The notes: generated by a model not told the origin, from the letters alone. A stretch of 50,647 nt of DNA from Symbiodinium natans (GCA_905221605.1 CAJNDS010000468.1:40001-90647), one strand, 5' to 3'; positions 9,241 through 18,591 are shown, counted from the stretch's first letter. Translations and numbers: made by a program.

Positions 9241-10092
9241 GCATATAGGCCATATAGGGGTCTAGGGGAAGATAGGGTACACGGGGTATACAGTTTTTAG
9301 GGCTTAGGGTCAAGAAGACCCTAAGCCCTATATAAACCCAAACCCCAAACCCTCAACCTCAACCTCCATCGATGGAGCCAAAGCCCCTTAATCAGACCTC
9401 AACTACATGGTGAATTTCCCACATTGGAACCATTAGAACGCAGCTGTTTAATGCAAAGGGCGTGCACGATATGTCAGTGACCCGGGCAGGGACCTGAATA
9501 CAGTGAACTGACTAAGAAATGGTTGTTTAGGAAAAAGGCTGAGGGAACTGTGACTAAGATCTATTCCTTAACTCGGATACACCCTCTTACACCCTCTTAC
9601 ACCCAACAAGGGGGCAATATGAAGGGCCTGTTCAATGAATGGCGACCTGGAAACAACCCAACCGCAACGTGCTACCCAAGCACGGGCTTTGGACCTGGTC
9701 GCGATGGCGCGTCCTGACACCATCGTCTAAGGGCTTGCTTGGGGGTTGGGGGCTTGGAGGGGGTAGGGGCCAAGACCTCAACTCAAAATCCTGCGTAATA
9801 AAACTCAAATCCTAAGCTCCAAACGCTACGTCCAAAGCCCTGAACAAACTCTGGCCCACCCATGGCGATCACAGCAACACACAGTTAAATGGGAAGTGAT
9901 ACCTCCAACCCAAATACCTACAACCCTAAACCCTAAGTGCTAAAACCCTTGAGGGTAGGCTCACGGTTGGCTTTGTGGCGTTTGGGCCGTGATGTCGGAA
10001 GCAACCGCCATGTTTGCTTTCCCTGCACAATTCAACTTTGCTGCACAACAATTCCATGTGAAGGACTAGTCATCGGCAGGGTGATAGGCACC
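9241..10092. other. Repeat-poor unique region, no convincing gene
   Basis: Mostly unique DNA with a few C-strand units at about 9320-9360 and 9910-9945. A 64-codon plus frame (9523-9717) is partly protein-like (NMKGLFNEWRPG) but includes a doubled TACACCCTCT and has no splice context. I do not call a gene. Confidence 0.4.
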
Positions 10093-10166
10093 CGAATCAG
10101 GGTTACCAGTATAGTTGCCGTGGATGTAGCTATAACCTTTTTAAACTACCCATCAAACCTCCAAGT
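10093..10166. mobile_element. Family A partial copy
   Basis: The right end CATCAAACCTCCAAGT (10151-10166) is the complement of the family A terminus, preceded by AACTACC and ATAGTTGCC-like internal motifs typical of the family. The left end is missing or degraded. This explains an apparent 92-codon open frame at 9937-10215, which is therefore unlikely to be a gene. Confidence 0.6.
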
Positions 10167-10269
10167 AGGCCAGCTCTATCTGAGTATGCAGGAAAGAAAT
10201 CCACTTCCGGTTTGAAGATCACGAGTCCCAGCAGTTCTCACGCAAGCAGACCCCTCCCAGAGCTACCCT

Positions 10270-10500
10270 CAATGACTGGAAAACCTAAACCCCTAAACCC
10301 TAAACCCTAAACCCTAAACCCTTAAACCCTAAACCCTAAACCCTTAAACCGCCAAACCCCCAAACCTGACCCCCTAAACCCCCAAAACCCAAGCCCCTAA
10401 ACCCCCAGGACCGTAACCCTAAACTCCAAGCCCCAAGCCCTAAACCCCTAAGCCCCAAAACCCCTAAACCCCTAAACCCACATACCCTAAACCCTAACCC
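10270..10500 (-). repeat. CCCTAAA / CCCCTAAA degenerate array
   Basis: C-strand units with CCCTTAAA and CCCCAAG variants. A roughly 95-codon minus frame over this stretch is a repeat artefact in its C-terminal half. Confidence 0.85.
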
Positions 10501-10562
10501 CGGCCCTCCTGAAAGCAGGTGCACAGGTGGCGGAGCATCTACTCCATTCCTGGCACGGAAAA
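10501..10562. other. Short GC-rich island beside family E
   Basis: About 60 bp of unique sequence with AGCAGGTGCACAGGTGGCGG between the C-array and the family E element. Too short to interpret. Confidence 0.3.
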
Positions 10563-10690
10563 CCCTTAGGGTAGTTCCATGGTTCCTTAGTGGGCCCTTA
10601 AAAGGGGACTCTATACAACCCAAGGGCCCATACTTCAGAACCGTTTAATGGAGGTAAGGGACCATATTAAGGGCCCATATAACTACCCTG
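10563..10690. mobile_element. Family E palindromic element, copy 1
   Basis: Ends CTTAGGGTAGTT and AACTACCCTGAG are inverted, with GGGCCC-containing inner arms. It is colinear with 37777-37915: both contain TCAGAACC, a GGAGGTAAGG-like motif and CATGGTYCCTT. Two diverged copies define a family; there is no coding capacity. Confidence 0.6.
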
Positions 10691-10746
10691 AGAAAAATCC
10701 TAAACCCCGACCGAAATCCGAAACCGCCAACCCTGAACCCCTGGGC

Positions 10747-10907
10747 CCAAGAGCAAGAGGCTCAGGTGACCCCGTTCTTGTCACGATGAACCACAAAGTA
10801 AAAGAATGGGCGTCCACATGAATGTCTCGGCTGCGTTTGGGGGGCGATTAAAGCCTTACTGGATCCAAGCACAAGGAAGATCCTCCAAGAGCAAGAGGCT
10901 CAAGCGA
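10747..10907. repeat. Direct repeat pair, 138 bp apart
   Basis: CCAAGAGCAAGAGGCTCA occurs at 10747 and again at 10885, followed in both by a GACCCCGTT motif. The second copy is inside the minus-strand exon candidate (its RLSLLLLED region), so the gene fragment appears partly duplicated. Confidence 0.7.
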
Positions 10908-11144
10908 CCCCGTTGTTTTTCATGCCGGTCCTGGCACATGAAGCTCATCGCTACCTGCGTGCTGTCGACCTGGTTCTTGAAGTCGGACGAGAGACCCTGT
11001 GCAATCCCATCTCCTGTTTGCAGCGGCATTAAGGTCGTCGGAATGATGTAGCTGTTTTCATTCGTCGTCCCGTGGTGAGGAAAGTTCACGTCAAAGAAGT
11101 TCACGAGCTCGTCGATCTTCATGTCCACGCAGCGCAGACCCCTG
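10856..11144 (-). CDS. Hypothetical protein exon, strong coding character
   Basis: The minus strand is open from a possible GTGCAG acceptor (about 11145) to a TAA at 10856. Reading from the ATG at 11128, it begins MDMKIDELVNFFDVNFPHHG and continues with mixed composition to a basic/leucine-rich end. Codons favour G or C at third positions (ATC GAC GAG CTC GTG AAC TTC), unlike the other frames. A CAG|GTAGCG in the middle could be an internal donor. The overlapping 81-codon plus frame looks less natural. No family recognised; it may be a surviving exon or a captured fragment, since neighbours are repeats and a partial duplication. Confidence 0.45.
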
Positions 11145-11569
11145 CACCCCTAAGGGCTTAGCGGTTTAGGGCTTAGGGTTTAGGTGTGCCACTGCTCGCT
11201 CAGGTGCACATCTTCGCTTTCCGGCTCGCGAGAGCACTACCAGTTCGTGCGAAGGGCCGCACGATGATTACGTCCATGTTACCAGTGCTTGTGAAGTTTA
11301 GGGCGTGGGGTTGAGGGTTTAGGGTTTAGGGTCTAGGGCTTAGGGCTTAGGGCGTCCATGCCAGCACGATGATTTCGCCCATGCTGCCAGTGCATGGGAA
11401 TGCCCAGAGCATCCATGCCCGCACGATGACGACGTTAAGCAGCAAGTCCATGAAGCCACACCCTAAACCCTAAACCCTAAACCCGAAACCCGAAACCCTA
11501 AACCCTAAACCCTAAACCGCTCGTCAGATGGCACTGGGAGTCCACGTAGTTACATAGCTGGCCCTATTT
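11145..11569. repeat. Mixed unique sequence with G- and C-strand units
   Basis: Short G-strand groups (11155-11185, 11300-11355) and a C-array (11461-11518) are separated by unique GC-rich DNA. CACGATGAT(T/G)..GTCCATG is repeated near 11260, 11365 and 11410 as imperfect copies of about 55-100 bp spacing. No gene called. Confidence 0.5.
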
Positions 11570-11650
11570 AGAGGTTCATGGTACTTGTTAGCCCTAATAC
11601 GGTTACAAGTACAGCTAGAAGTACCGTTATGATTGGTTAATACGTATGGT
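11570..11650. mobile_element. Family A partial copy
   Basis: GAGGTTCATGGTACTTGTTAG at the left, then AAGTACAGCTAGAAGTACCG internally, as in the full copy at 2100-2273. The right terminus is absent. Confidence 0.65.
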
Positions 11651-12060
11651 CACAAAATCGTGACCCGATTTTGCTTCCTCCATGTGAAATCAGCTTGGTC
11701 AAAAGATACGATTTTCGCTGCGCCTGCCACGCTTTACCCTGTTCTCCAACACGTCTGGTTTTGGGGGGTGAGTTTGCTTGAGCGCCGCGCGCCAGGGTTT
11801 AGGGCTTGGTGCTTAGGTCTAGGTTAAGGGTTACCCTACAGACTCAAAACCCGATGCAACATACTCGTTTAGATGATCCTGAAGGGGTCGAAACTCGTAA
11901 ACCCCCTAAGGTTGTGCCCCAAGGTTTCAATGCACTCCTACCATGTCCCCTACAGTCCCTATTAAAACAGACCCGAGCACGGATAAGGGTAGCCCTGGCC
12001 CTAGACGACGCCCCTGACCCTAAACCCCCACAGCCCTGGGCAAGCCCCTGAGACCATAAA
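11651..12060. other. Unique region without supported gene
   Basis: Mixed unique DNA. Two short plus frames (11633-11827 and 11806-12051) overlap in different phases and run into repeat units; neither is convincing. Confidence 0.4.
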
Positions 12061-12225
12061 CCCGTAAGCCGAAACCCACAAAGCCCTCAAACCCCCCAAA
12101 CCCTGACCCCTGAACCCTACAATCCTAGAAAGTCCCTGACGCCCCTAAACCCTAAACCCTGAACCCTAAACCCTAAACCCTAAACCCTAAACCCTGAACC
12201 CTAAACCCTAAACGCCCCTAAACCC
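12061..12225 (-). repeat. CCCTAAA array, degenerate to regular
   Basis: Degenerate C-strand units become a regular CCCTAAA/CCCTGAA array (12145-12215). Confidence 0.85.
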
Positions 12226-12295
12226 TCCGGCAGCCTCCCATTCGCCCCAGGCGCCGTCGACGCAGCCGACGCGGCAGCCTTGAGACCAAATGTTT
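12226..12295 (+). other. Exon-like GC-rich island
   Basis: Open on plus with translation GSLPFAPGAVDAADAAALRP; possible acceptors CCGGCAG (about 12232) and CGCCCCAG. C-array left, G-units right. Confidence 0.3.
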
Positions 12296-12543
12296 GGGGT
12301 TAGGGTTTCGGTTTAGGGCTTAGGGTTTCAGATTTAACCCGTCGCCCTGATACTGAACCCTCCCTACCCCCGAATATTAAATATCCCCCCCCCCGATATA
12401 CTCTAATTGAACTGAAATTACCCTAAACCCTAAACCCTAAACCCTAATTCCTAGACCCTAAACCCTAAACCCTAAACCCTAAACCCTAAACCCTAAACCC
12501 TAAACCCTAAACCCTAAACCCTAAACCCTAAACCCTAAACCCT
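12296..12543 (-). repeat. G-units, spacer, then regular (CCCTAAA)n
   Basis: A few G-strand units (12297-12330), a spacer with AATATTAAATATC and an oligo-C run, then a regular CCCTAAA array at 12420-12543 (about 17 units). Confidence 0.9.
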
Positions 12544-12630
12544 GAAGCCGAATCCACCCAGTCCCTGGCTTTGGTTGTTGCAAACCGCCAGCTCCGACGT
12601 GTCCTGCGCCAGCTCGAATGCAGGAAGTAG
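12544..12630 (+). other. Exon-like island ending in a stop
   Basis: Plus frame of 28 codons plus TAG (EAESTQSLALVVANRQLRRV and on), typical of a helical, basic C-terminus. An alternative is a GGAA|GTAGGC donor at the same place. C-array immediately left, G-array 10 bp to the right. Not recognised. Confidence 0.35.
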
Positions 12631-12640
12631 GCACTTGAAA

Positions 12641-12890
12641 AGGGTTTAGGGTTTAGGGTTTAGGGTTTAGGGTTTAGGGTTTAGGGTTTAGGGTTTAGGG
12701 TTTAGGGTTTAGGGTTTAGGGTTTTGGGCTTCGGGTTTTGCGTTCAGGGTTTAGGTTTTTTTTGGGTGCAGATTAGGGTTTGTCAGATTGGGTTTGAGGG
12801 TTTGGGGGTTTGGGGGTTTGGGGGTTTGGGGGTTTGGGGGATTGGGGGTTTGGGGGTTTGGGGGCTTGGACATTTGGGGGTTTTGGGGCG
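12641..12890 (+). repeat. (TTTAGGG)n then GGGTTTGG-type 8-mers
   Basis: Regular TTTAGGG (12641-12723), degenerate units, then a block of GGGGGTTT 8-mers (12790-12880). A glycine/leucine-rich 150-codon frame over 12724-13176 is a repeat artefact. Confidence 0.9.
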
Positions 12891-13328
12891 GTTTAGGCTC
12901 GAGGCGTTCAGAAGTCTCAGGGCCCTAGGGTTTTGGGGCTTCAGGGTAGGGCTTCAACCTGAGACGAACCCCTCCCCCTTGCAAGGGGCTGCTAGGGTGG
13001 GCTACCATCCTAAACCCCAAACCCCAGACCCGAAACCTCCAAACACTAAACCCCAAACCCCAAACAGCAAAGCCCCAAACTCCAATCCCTCAACCCCAAA
13101 CCCTAAACCCCAAACACTAAACCCTGAACCCCGATCCCTGAACCCTAAACCCTCAAACCTAAACAGGGTTTTTTAAGGGGCTTCGGGGGGTTTCAGGGGG
13201 TTTCGGGGGGCTTCAGGTGCTCTGGAATGTGCAAACTGCAAACGTGCACAGCCCCTGTTTTCTGTCCTGCGATCGCCGCGGTGCGGCTCACCCCTTCTAC
13301 TGCGTCCAGCTGCAGCTAGTTCTGGCCC
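12891..13328. repeat. Unique segment, C-strand units, GC-rich segment
   Basis: Unique sequence (12891-13010), degenerate CCCCAAA/CCCTAAA units (13010-13165), GGGGGTTTCAGGGGG repeats (13170-13215), then a GC-rich segment (13225-13328) open on plus (SVLRSPRCGSPLLLRP). No product named. Confidence 0.5.
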
Positions 13329-13480
13329 AGACCCCTGGGAGGATCCAAAAAGTAGATCCCTGCAAGGGTTCCTTTTAGGGTTTTGGGTTTAGGGTTTAGG
13401 GTTTAGGCTTTAGGGTTCCTAAGAATGACCCCAGGGTACTATTTTGGGGGCTCTACCTTTTTGGATCCTCCCAGGGGTCT
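13329..13480. mobile_element. Hairpin element with a telomere array in its loop
   Basis: Arms 13329-13356 and 13452-13480 are inverted and match except for one inserted base (AGACCCCTGGGAGGATCC..). A short TTTAGGG array (13376-13417) sits in the loop. It parallels the elements at 15147-15363 and 50381-50557. Confidence 0.75.
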
Positions 13481-13712
13481 GGGGGGGTTTTCGGCGGCTG
13501 AGCGCCTTTCAGTGTCGGAAAGGGGGGACACCTGTTGAGACCCCCCAGACGAACTACGGATGGCGAAGAACCCCACAGGCCACGGCCCCTGCTGGCGCGT
13601 GGAAGCTGTCGAGGGGCGGCGAATGCATCAGCATCCTTGGGGAGGAAGCCCGACGAGCCCTTAGGAACCCTGAAGTAAGGTTAAGATGCCTTAAAACTGG
13701 AAAATAGGGTAA
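13481..13712 (+). other. Coding-like unique segment
   Basis: The plus frame covering 13444-13707 is open for 87 codons. Its second half reads GAWKLSRGGECISILGEEAR and looks protein-like; the first half overlaps the hairpin arm. Other frames are also open, so frame and strand are tentative. Confidence 0.25.
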
Positions 13713-14172
13713 TTCAGGAATGTTCCTTAAAGTATAGGAGGGCTCCTTGTGTGGTGGTTCAGGGCTTTGGTATCCTAAGTTCAGAAGAAGGACGCATCAG
13801 GTGAAGGGGTTAGGGGTTAGGATTTGGGGTTTAAGGGTTTAGGGGTTTAGGGGTTTAGGGGTTTAGGGGTTTAGGGGTTTGGGGGTTTGGGGGTTTAGGG
13901 GTTTAGGGGTTTGGGGGTTTGGTAAGGTTTGGGCCTCAACTTGGTAGCCCAAGCAACCATATCATACAAAGGGCATCCTTTTCGGGGGCTGGCGACTTTT
14001 ACAAGGCAATCCAGAACCAAGGGTTCAGGGTTTAGGGTTTAGGGTTTAGGGTTTAGGGTTTAGGGTTTAGGGTTTAGGGTTTAGGGTTTAGGGTTTAGGG
14101 TTCAGGGTTTGGGGTTTAGGGTTTAGGGTTTAGGGTTTAGGGTCCAGGGTTTAGGGTTTAGGGTTTAGGGTT
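13713..14172. repeat. Family B fragment, TTTAGGGG 8-mers, TTTAGGG array
   Basis: 13713-13785 resembles family B (AATGTTCCTTAAAGTATAGG, CTCCTTGTGTGG). 13827-13922 is a TTTAGGGG/TTTGGGGG 8-mer array. After about 90 bp of spacer, 14024-14172 is a regular TTTAGGG array. Confidence 0.75.
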
Positions 14173-14375
14173 TGGGCTTAGGACCCCTAAACCCTAAACA
14201 CTAACTAACTGCCAAGTTAAAGTCTGATGAGAAGAGGTGTGTATGCGCCTTTGTCTTTAGCATGAGTTGTTGCGATGGCACAGCCGATGTCGAAGTTGTG
14301 GTTGCATAAACCCCGGACCCTATACCCTAAACCCTGAACCAGTAGCACCCCCCAAAAAGAACCCTAAACCTTAAA
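14173..14375. other. Spacer between G-array and C-array
   Basis: AT-richer unique spacer with a few C-strand units. GCACCCCCCAAAAAG (about 14346) resembles the family D terminus and may be a truncated copy at the edge of the C-array. No gene. Confidence 0.45.
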
Positions 14376-14577
14376 CCCTCAAACCCTCAAACCCTCAAAC
14401 CCTCAAACCCTCAAACCCTCAAACCCTCAAACCCTCAAACCCTCAAACCCTCAAACCCTCAAACCCTCAAACCCGCAAACCCTCAAACCCTCAAACCCTC
14501 AAACCCTCAAACCCTCAAACCCTCAAACCCTCAAACCCTCAAACCCTCAAACCCTCAAACCCTCAAACCCTCAAACC
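14376..14577 (-). repeat. Homogeneous (CCCTCAAA)n array, about 25 copies
   Basis: Nearly perfect 8-mer array with one CCCGCAAA variant, the same unit as 6646-6785. Confidence 0.95.
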
Positions 14578-14708
14578 CTAAACCACCCGAAGCCCTTGCT
14601 CATTGAGGGTAAGGGATTTTGTCCCTGAAAAGGGAACAGGGTTTAGGGTTTCGGGGTTAGGGTTCAGGGTTCAGGGTTCAGGGTTTAGGTTTTAGGGTTT
14701 AGGGTTTA
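14578..14708 (+). repeat. Short spacer and G-array
   Basis: A spacer with CATTGAGGG, then degenerate TTTAGGG/TTCAGGG units to 14708. Confidence 0.75.
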
Positions 14709-14882
14709 GGGATACTCCTTAAAGAATACACGGTTTCCTTGTATGGTTTAAGGAATACCCCTTAAGTAAGGAATGTTGGAGTCTCTGGGTAAGGAGGATA
14801 CCTTAGATCACAATAAGGTCCCCCATATCGTTAAAAGGTACATTCCTTACTTAGGGGGTTTTGAGGGCTCTCTGGGATCAGA
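14709..14882. mobile_element. Family B element
   Basis: Contains TACTCCTTAAAGAATACACG, a GGTTTAAGGAATACC block, TTGGAGTCTCTGGGTAAGG and, to the right, ATTCCTTACTTAGGGGGTTTT. These blocks recur at 35452-35533, 22878-22993 and around 21375-21560. Non-coding, MITE-like. Confidence 0.65.
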
Positions 14883-15146
14883 TGCTTGATCATGAGTCGG
14901 GGTATTGCGCCCATTCCTGACAGTTACCTTTAGGGGATGTTAAAATGAGACCAGCTAACAGCAAGAACTTGACACAGGTGCTCGGCATCAACCCCTAAAC
15001 CCTAAACCCTAAACCCTAAACCCTAAACCCTACACCTTAAACCCTAAACCCTAAACCCTAAACCCTAAAACTGTTTCTTTCCGGTCTGGCCTGACCTAGC
15101 CACGGTGCGCCTCCCACACTGCAAAACCCAATTCATGCACCCTGAA
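14883..15146. repeat. Spacer, CCCTAAA array, unique segment
   Basis: Unique spacer (14883-14990), a regular C-array (14992-15069), then about 75 bp of unique sequence leading to the family C hairpin. No gene. Confidence 0.75.
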
Positions 15147-15363
15147 CTTGGGATGTTCCCCCATATACCAACAGTCCTTATGGGGGACTATATTAGGGTT
15201 TAGGGTTTAGGGTTTAGGGTGTAGGGTTTAGGGTTTAGGGTTTAGGGTTTAGGGTTTAGGGTTTAGGGTTTAGGTTTAGGATTTAGGGTTTAGGGTTTAG
15301 GGTTTAGGGTTTAGGTACTATAATCCCTATTGAGGACTGTTAGTATGAGGGGGAACATCCCAA
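15147..15363. mobile_element. Family C hairpin element with (TTTAGGG)n in its centre
   Basis: Arms TTGGGATGTTCCCCC.. (15148) and its complement (ending 15363) extend inward through ACAGTCCT and GGGACTATA. The centre is a TTTAGGG array (15192-15315). The related copy at 21428-21519 has the same arms but no array, only a short loop, so the array was added to, or grew in, the palindrome centre. Confidence 0.8.
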
Positions 15364-15600
15364 CCCTCAACTACTATTTGCTTAAGAACCCAAAACAAAA
15401 ATTCCCTACATTACCCTAACCAGGAAGAATAGTTTTCTTTCTTTTTTTGGGTGGGGGGGGGGGGGGGGGGGGTGGCGGGATTGTTAAGCAATTGGTAGTG
15501 AGTTCCAAGGCAACACAGGGTGATTCCAATCTAGGGGTTCTACCTTGGACCCTTAGGGTTGTACCCTTGGGTGTTGGGGCCCCTTTTTACTGATCCCCAA
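15364..15600. other. Unique spacer with oligo-G tract
   Basis: AT-richer spacer, then a run of about 20 G at 15453-15472, then unique sequence. No gene. The homopolymer length is unreliable. Confidence 0.7.
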
Positions 15601-15780
15601 GGGAATATAACTTTAGAACCCCAAACCCTGAAGCCCCAACGCCTAAACCCTGAACCCTAACCGCCAAACCTTAAACCAAAAACCGAAACCCCGAAACCCC
15701 AAACCCTGGACCCTAAACCTCAAACCCCAAACCCCAAAACCCCAAACCCCAAACCCTAAACCCTAAACCCTAAACCCTAT
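15601..15780 (-). repeat. Degenerate CCCCAAA / CCCTAAA array
   Basis: C-strand units ending in a regular CCCTAAA group at 15755-15780. Confidence 0.85.
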
Positions 15781-15858
15781 CTAGCCTTGCGCCCAAGTTG
15801 CTCCTCGCCGCGTTGGGGGCCTGGGCTTCTCAGTAGCCCCTGGAAATACAAGAAGAAA
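15781..15858 (+). other. Exon-like island
   Basis: A TCTAG at 15784 could be an acceptor. The plus frame then reads LAPKLLLAALGAWASQ followed by TAG. C-array left, G-array right after the direct repeat at 15859. Confidence 0.3.
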
Positions 15859-16074
15859 ATATCCTTGTAGGGTTTAGGGTTTGGGGTTTGGGGTTTAGGG
15901 TTTAGGGTTTAGGGTGTAGGGTTTAGTGTTTAGGGTTTAGGGTTTAGGGTTTAGGGTTTAGGGCGGTTGTCAAAATTATGGTCCCTTTTGGATCCCTATT
16001 ATGATACGGCACCTAATATTTAGGGTAGCCCAAAAGGGATCATAATTTTGACAACCACCCATATCCTTGTAGGG
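15859..16074. mobile_element. Telomere array plus hairpin, flanked by a 14-bp direct repeat
   Basis: ATATCCTTGTAGGG occurs at 15859-15872 and again at 16061-16074. Between them lie a TTTAGGG array (about 15873-15960) and a palindrome with 31-nt arms (15961-15991 and 16030-16060, 29 of 31 matching, GGTTGTCAAAATTATGG core). The layout looks like an insertion with a target-site duplication whose cargo includes the telomere-like array. Confidence 0.65.
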
Positions 16075-16610
16075 CTCAGGGTCCAGGAACCCTAAACCAA
16101 CTCTAAACAAAACCCTGACCTCAACCCTAAACCAACCCTAAACAAAAGCCCTGAACCCTCAACCCTAAACCACAGGGTTTAGTTTAGGGTTTGGGTTGTA
16201 GGTGCCCGTGTCGAGGGTTGGGGTATGGCGCTTAAGGCTAGTTGTGCGACACCGGGAATGCACGAAACAGCAACAAATGGTAAATATGGTCCAATAATAA
16301 TTAATGAAACTACTAAACAGGATGTTTATGCAATGAATGAACAAACAAATAATGCACAATTTTCAGCAACAATATGAGGTATACGTAGTATTGATGGCCG
16401 TTCAATGTGATACGTGTATGTATGTTCATTTGTCATCAATATATAACAAATATCTTCAGAAAACTATACGTGAACGTTCCTGAAAAACGTTTTTAGACAT
16501 AACCGTAGACACTTCTTAGGCTAAGCCGCAAGTCATAGCCTCCTAGAGACCCAGCTATACCCATAAGAGGGCCCTATGGTTACTCCACTAAGCCACTCTT
16601 ACTACCATGA
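16075..16610. other. C-strand units and AT-richer unique region
   Basis: Degenerate CCCTAAA/AACAAAACC units (16085-16175) are followed by about 420 bp of AT-richer unique DNA. A 64-codon minus frame (16165-16359) is cysteine/isoleucine-rich and overlaps repeats at its end; I do not call it a gene. Confidence 0.5.
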
Positions 16611-17035
16611 ACCCTAAACCCTAAACCCTAAACCTAAAACCCTGAACCCTAAACCCTGAAACCCTGAAACCCTAAACCCTGATAAAACCTAAAACCCTCA
16701 TGAACCCTAATAAACTCTAACCCCTAATAGACCCTAAACCCTAAACCCCGAAACTCTCACTCTTTCACAGCCGAAGGGCTGGGTGGTAGACCCAGGCCGG
16801 GAGGTGGGCAAAAGACCCCCGGCTCGGCTTCAGCGTCCTTGATGTGAGGGCTGTTAGGGGGAGTTCGGGTTTTAGGGTTTGGGGTTGAGGGTTTAGCGTT
16901 TGGGGTTTGGGGTTTGGGGTTTAGGGTTTGGGGTTTGGGGTTTGGGGTTTGGGGTTTAGGGTTTGGGGTTTGGGGTGTGGGGTTTGGGGTTTTGGGGCGC
17001 TTTTGGGGTCTGTGCTCAGGGGTTCGGGCGTTGCG
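16611..17035. repeat. C-array, GC-rich island, TTTGGGG array
   Basis: CCCTAAA/CCCTGAA array (16611-16755), GC-rich island (about 16756-16855), then G-strand units dominated by TTTGGGG (16863-17000). The island has CCGGGAGGTGGGC, a possible AG|GTGGGC donor. Confidence 0.75.
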
Positions 17036-17044
17036 GGCTGATTG

Positions 17045-17140
17045 CCTTCTTCTTATGATTCTTCTTCTTCTTATTATTATTCTTCTTCTTCTTATTCTTC
17101 TTCTTTTTCTTCTTCTTTTTCTTCTTCTTCTTTTTTGTCA
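17045..17140 (+). repeat. (CTT)n polypyrimidine microsatellite
   Basis: CTTCTT and TTATTATT units. The leucine-rich 103-codon frame through here is a microsatellite artefact. Confidence 0.95.
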
Positions 17141-17621
17141 GGCATTTCGTTTGGTTGCTTGCTTTGTGGGGCCTTTCAAGCCTAAATTCTTAAACCCCCT
17201 AAGCCCTTATACCTTTAAACCCTGAAAACACTCTGTCTCTTTCACTCTCTCTGTTGAGGGTTGAAGGTTTATGGTTCCCAGAACAACTTCATCAAGGAAT
17301 ATTCCCGGCATGTCACAGGGACTTTCTTTCGGGCTTTGAAGTGTATGAGGGATGCTCTATATTATGGTGTTTGGGGTAACGCTTTAACATAAGGCTCCGC
17401 AATACAATACGAAACACAAAAGGGACATATCATGTAAAGAAACCCCTTCCTGCTATACTACCCTAGACACTAAACCCTTATCATGGCTTGTAAGGCATAT
17501 TCTTTCTTCTTGGCTGCACTTTGATGCATTTGCTAGAACATGAACAATTGGCTGACGCCAACCCCAGAACAGCTAAGGATCAGAGGTTGCAGTACGGAGA
17601 GAGAACCGGTTTAGGGCTTAC
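17141..17621. other. Repeat-poor unique region
   Basis: Unique sequence with few telomere units. No gene is visible until the minus-strand candidate whose donor end lies at 17622. Confidence 0.4.
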
Positions 17622-17740
17622 GTAGATCTGTGTCCCTGACCGTTCTTTACACCCGAAAACAAGGCCCATGGCGGCCCGTCCTCCGAGGACGTCCTCGTCT
17701 CCGACGCCTCCTACGATTTGGGGCTTTGCTCTGAGAATCT
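17622..17740 (-). other. Exon-like segment with GTAAGC donor
   Basis: The minus strand ends ATCTAC|GTAAGC at 17622. The open frame before it reads GGVGDEDVLGGRAAMGLVFG and on to a mixed, charged end. A CTCAG or CTTACAG upstream could be the acceptor. An overlapping minus frame (17711-17989) in another phase may be a second fragment. No family recognised. Confidence 0.35.
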
Positions 17741-18250
17741 TTTGGGCACTGGGCAACCCCCATCCCTGTAAGCTTGAAGCCCAAGCCCCAGCAGTTTGAA
17801 CCATATCCAAGCCTCACTAAACCCTAAACCCTCAATCCTGCAATTCCAGAAGACCTGAGCTTGAGCCCTCAACCCTACTTGGAAGGTCAAGGGAATGAGT
17901 ACCCGCCCCACAGGCTCTAAATCTGGGCTGAAGGAAGCCCCGCAACTGCTGGACGGAGGAAGTTCAATTGAAGTCAGTGTAGGCCTCAACCCTACAAGGA
18001 ATGGGTTAGGGCGGCTTTGCCGCCTTAGACGGTGTGGGGTGGAAGAAGAGTGTTAGATGGCCCTCCACCATCGGGCCATAGCTGCTCTTCGCACCTTAGG
18101 AAGCCCTCGAGGCTACTCGACATCCCAAACCTTCACAGCTTCTGCGCCATGTCACAAGAAGCCCTAAACCTTAAACCCTGAACCCTAAACCTAAAAAACC
18201 CTATGCCTGCGCCCTGAAAACCTAAGGTTCAGAAGGCCATCAGGGCGGGT
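17741..18250. other. Unique region with scattered C-strand units
   Basis: Unique DNA, including a GGCGGCTTTGCCGCC palindrome at about 18012, and degenerate CCCTAAA units at 18160-18205. No supported gene beyond the tentative minus frame noted for the previous segment. Confidence 0.4.
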
Positions 18251-18591
18251 CTAAGGCTTGGGGGTTGGGGTTTAGGGGTTTAGATTTAGGGTTTAGGGTT
18301 TCAGGTTTACGGTTCAGGGATGATTCCTATGGGGGAGGTACTTAACAAGCCATTAGTCCCGAAACCGCCAATCCCCCAAAATCCTGAAACTGCAAAACCC
18401 TAAGCCCTCCACGCTCCTACACCCCCCGGAGCTCTAAGCCCGAAACTCTGAGCCCCAAACGAAGCCCTGAACCCCCTAAACCCCCCTAAACCCCTAAACC
18501 CCTAAACCCCTAAACCCCTCAACCCCTAAACCCCTAAACCCCTAAACCCCTAAACCCGTAAACCCCTAAACCCCAAACCCTAAACCCTAAA
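18251..18591. repeat. G-units, spacer, CCCCTAAA 8-mer array
   Basis: A few TTTAGGG units, a spacer, mixed C-strand units (18360-18470), then a CCCCTAAA array (18475-18570). Confidence 0.85.

Noticed and set aside
9937-10215. 92-codon plus frame
   Set aside because: Its C-terminal part is a family A element end, also seen at other loci where it is non-coding.
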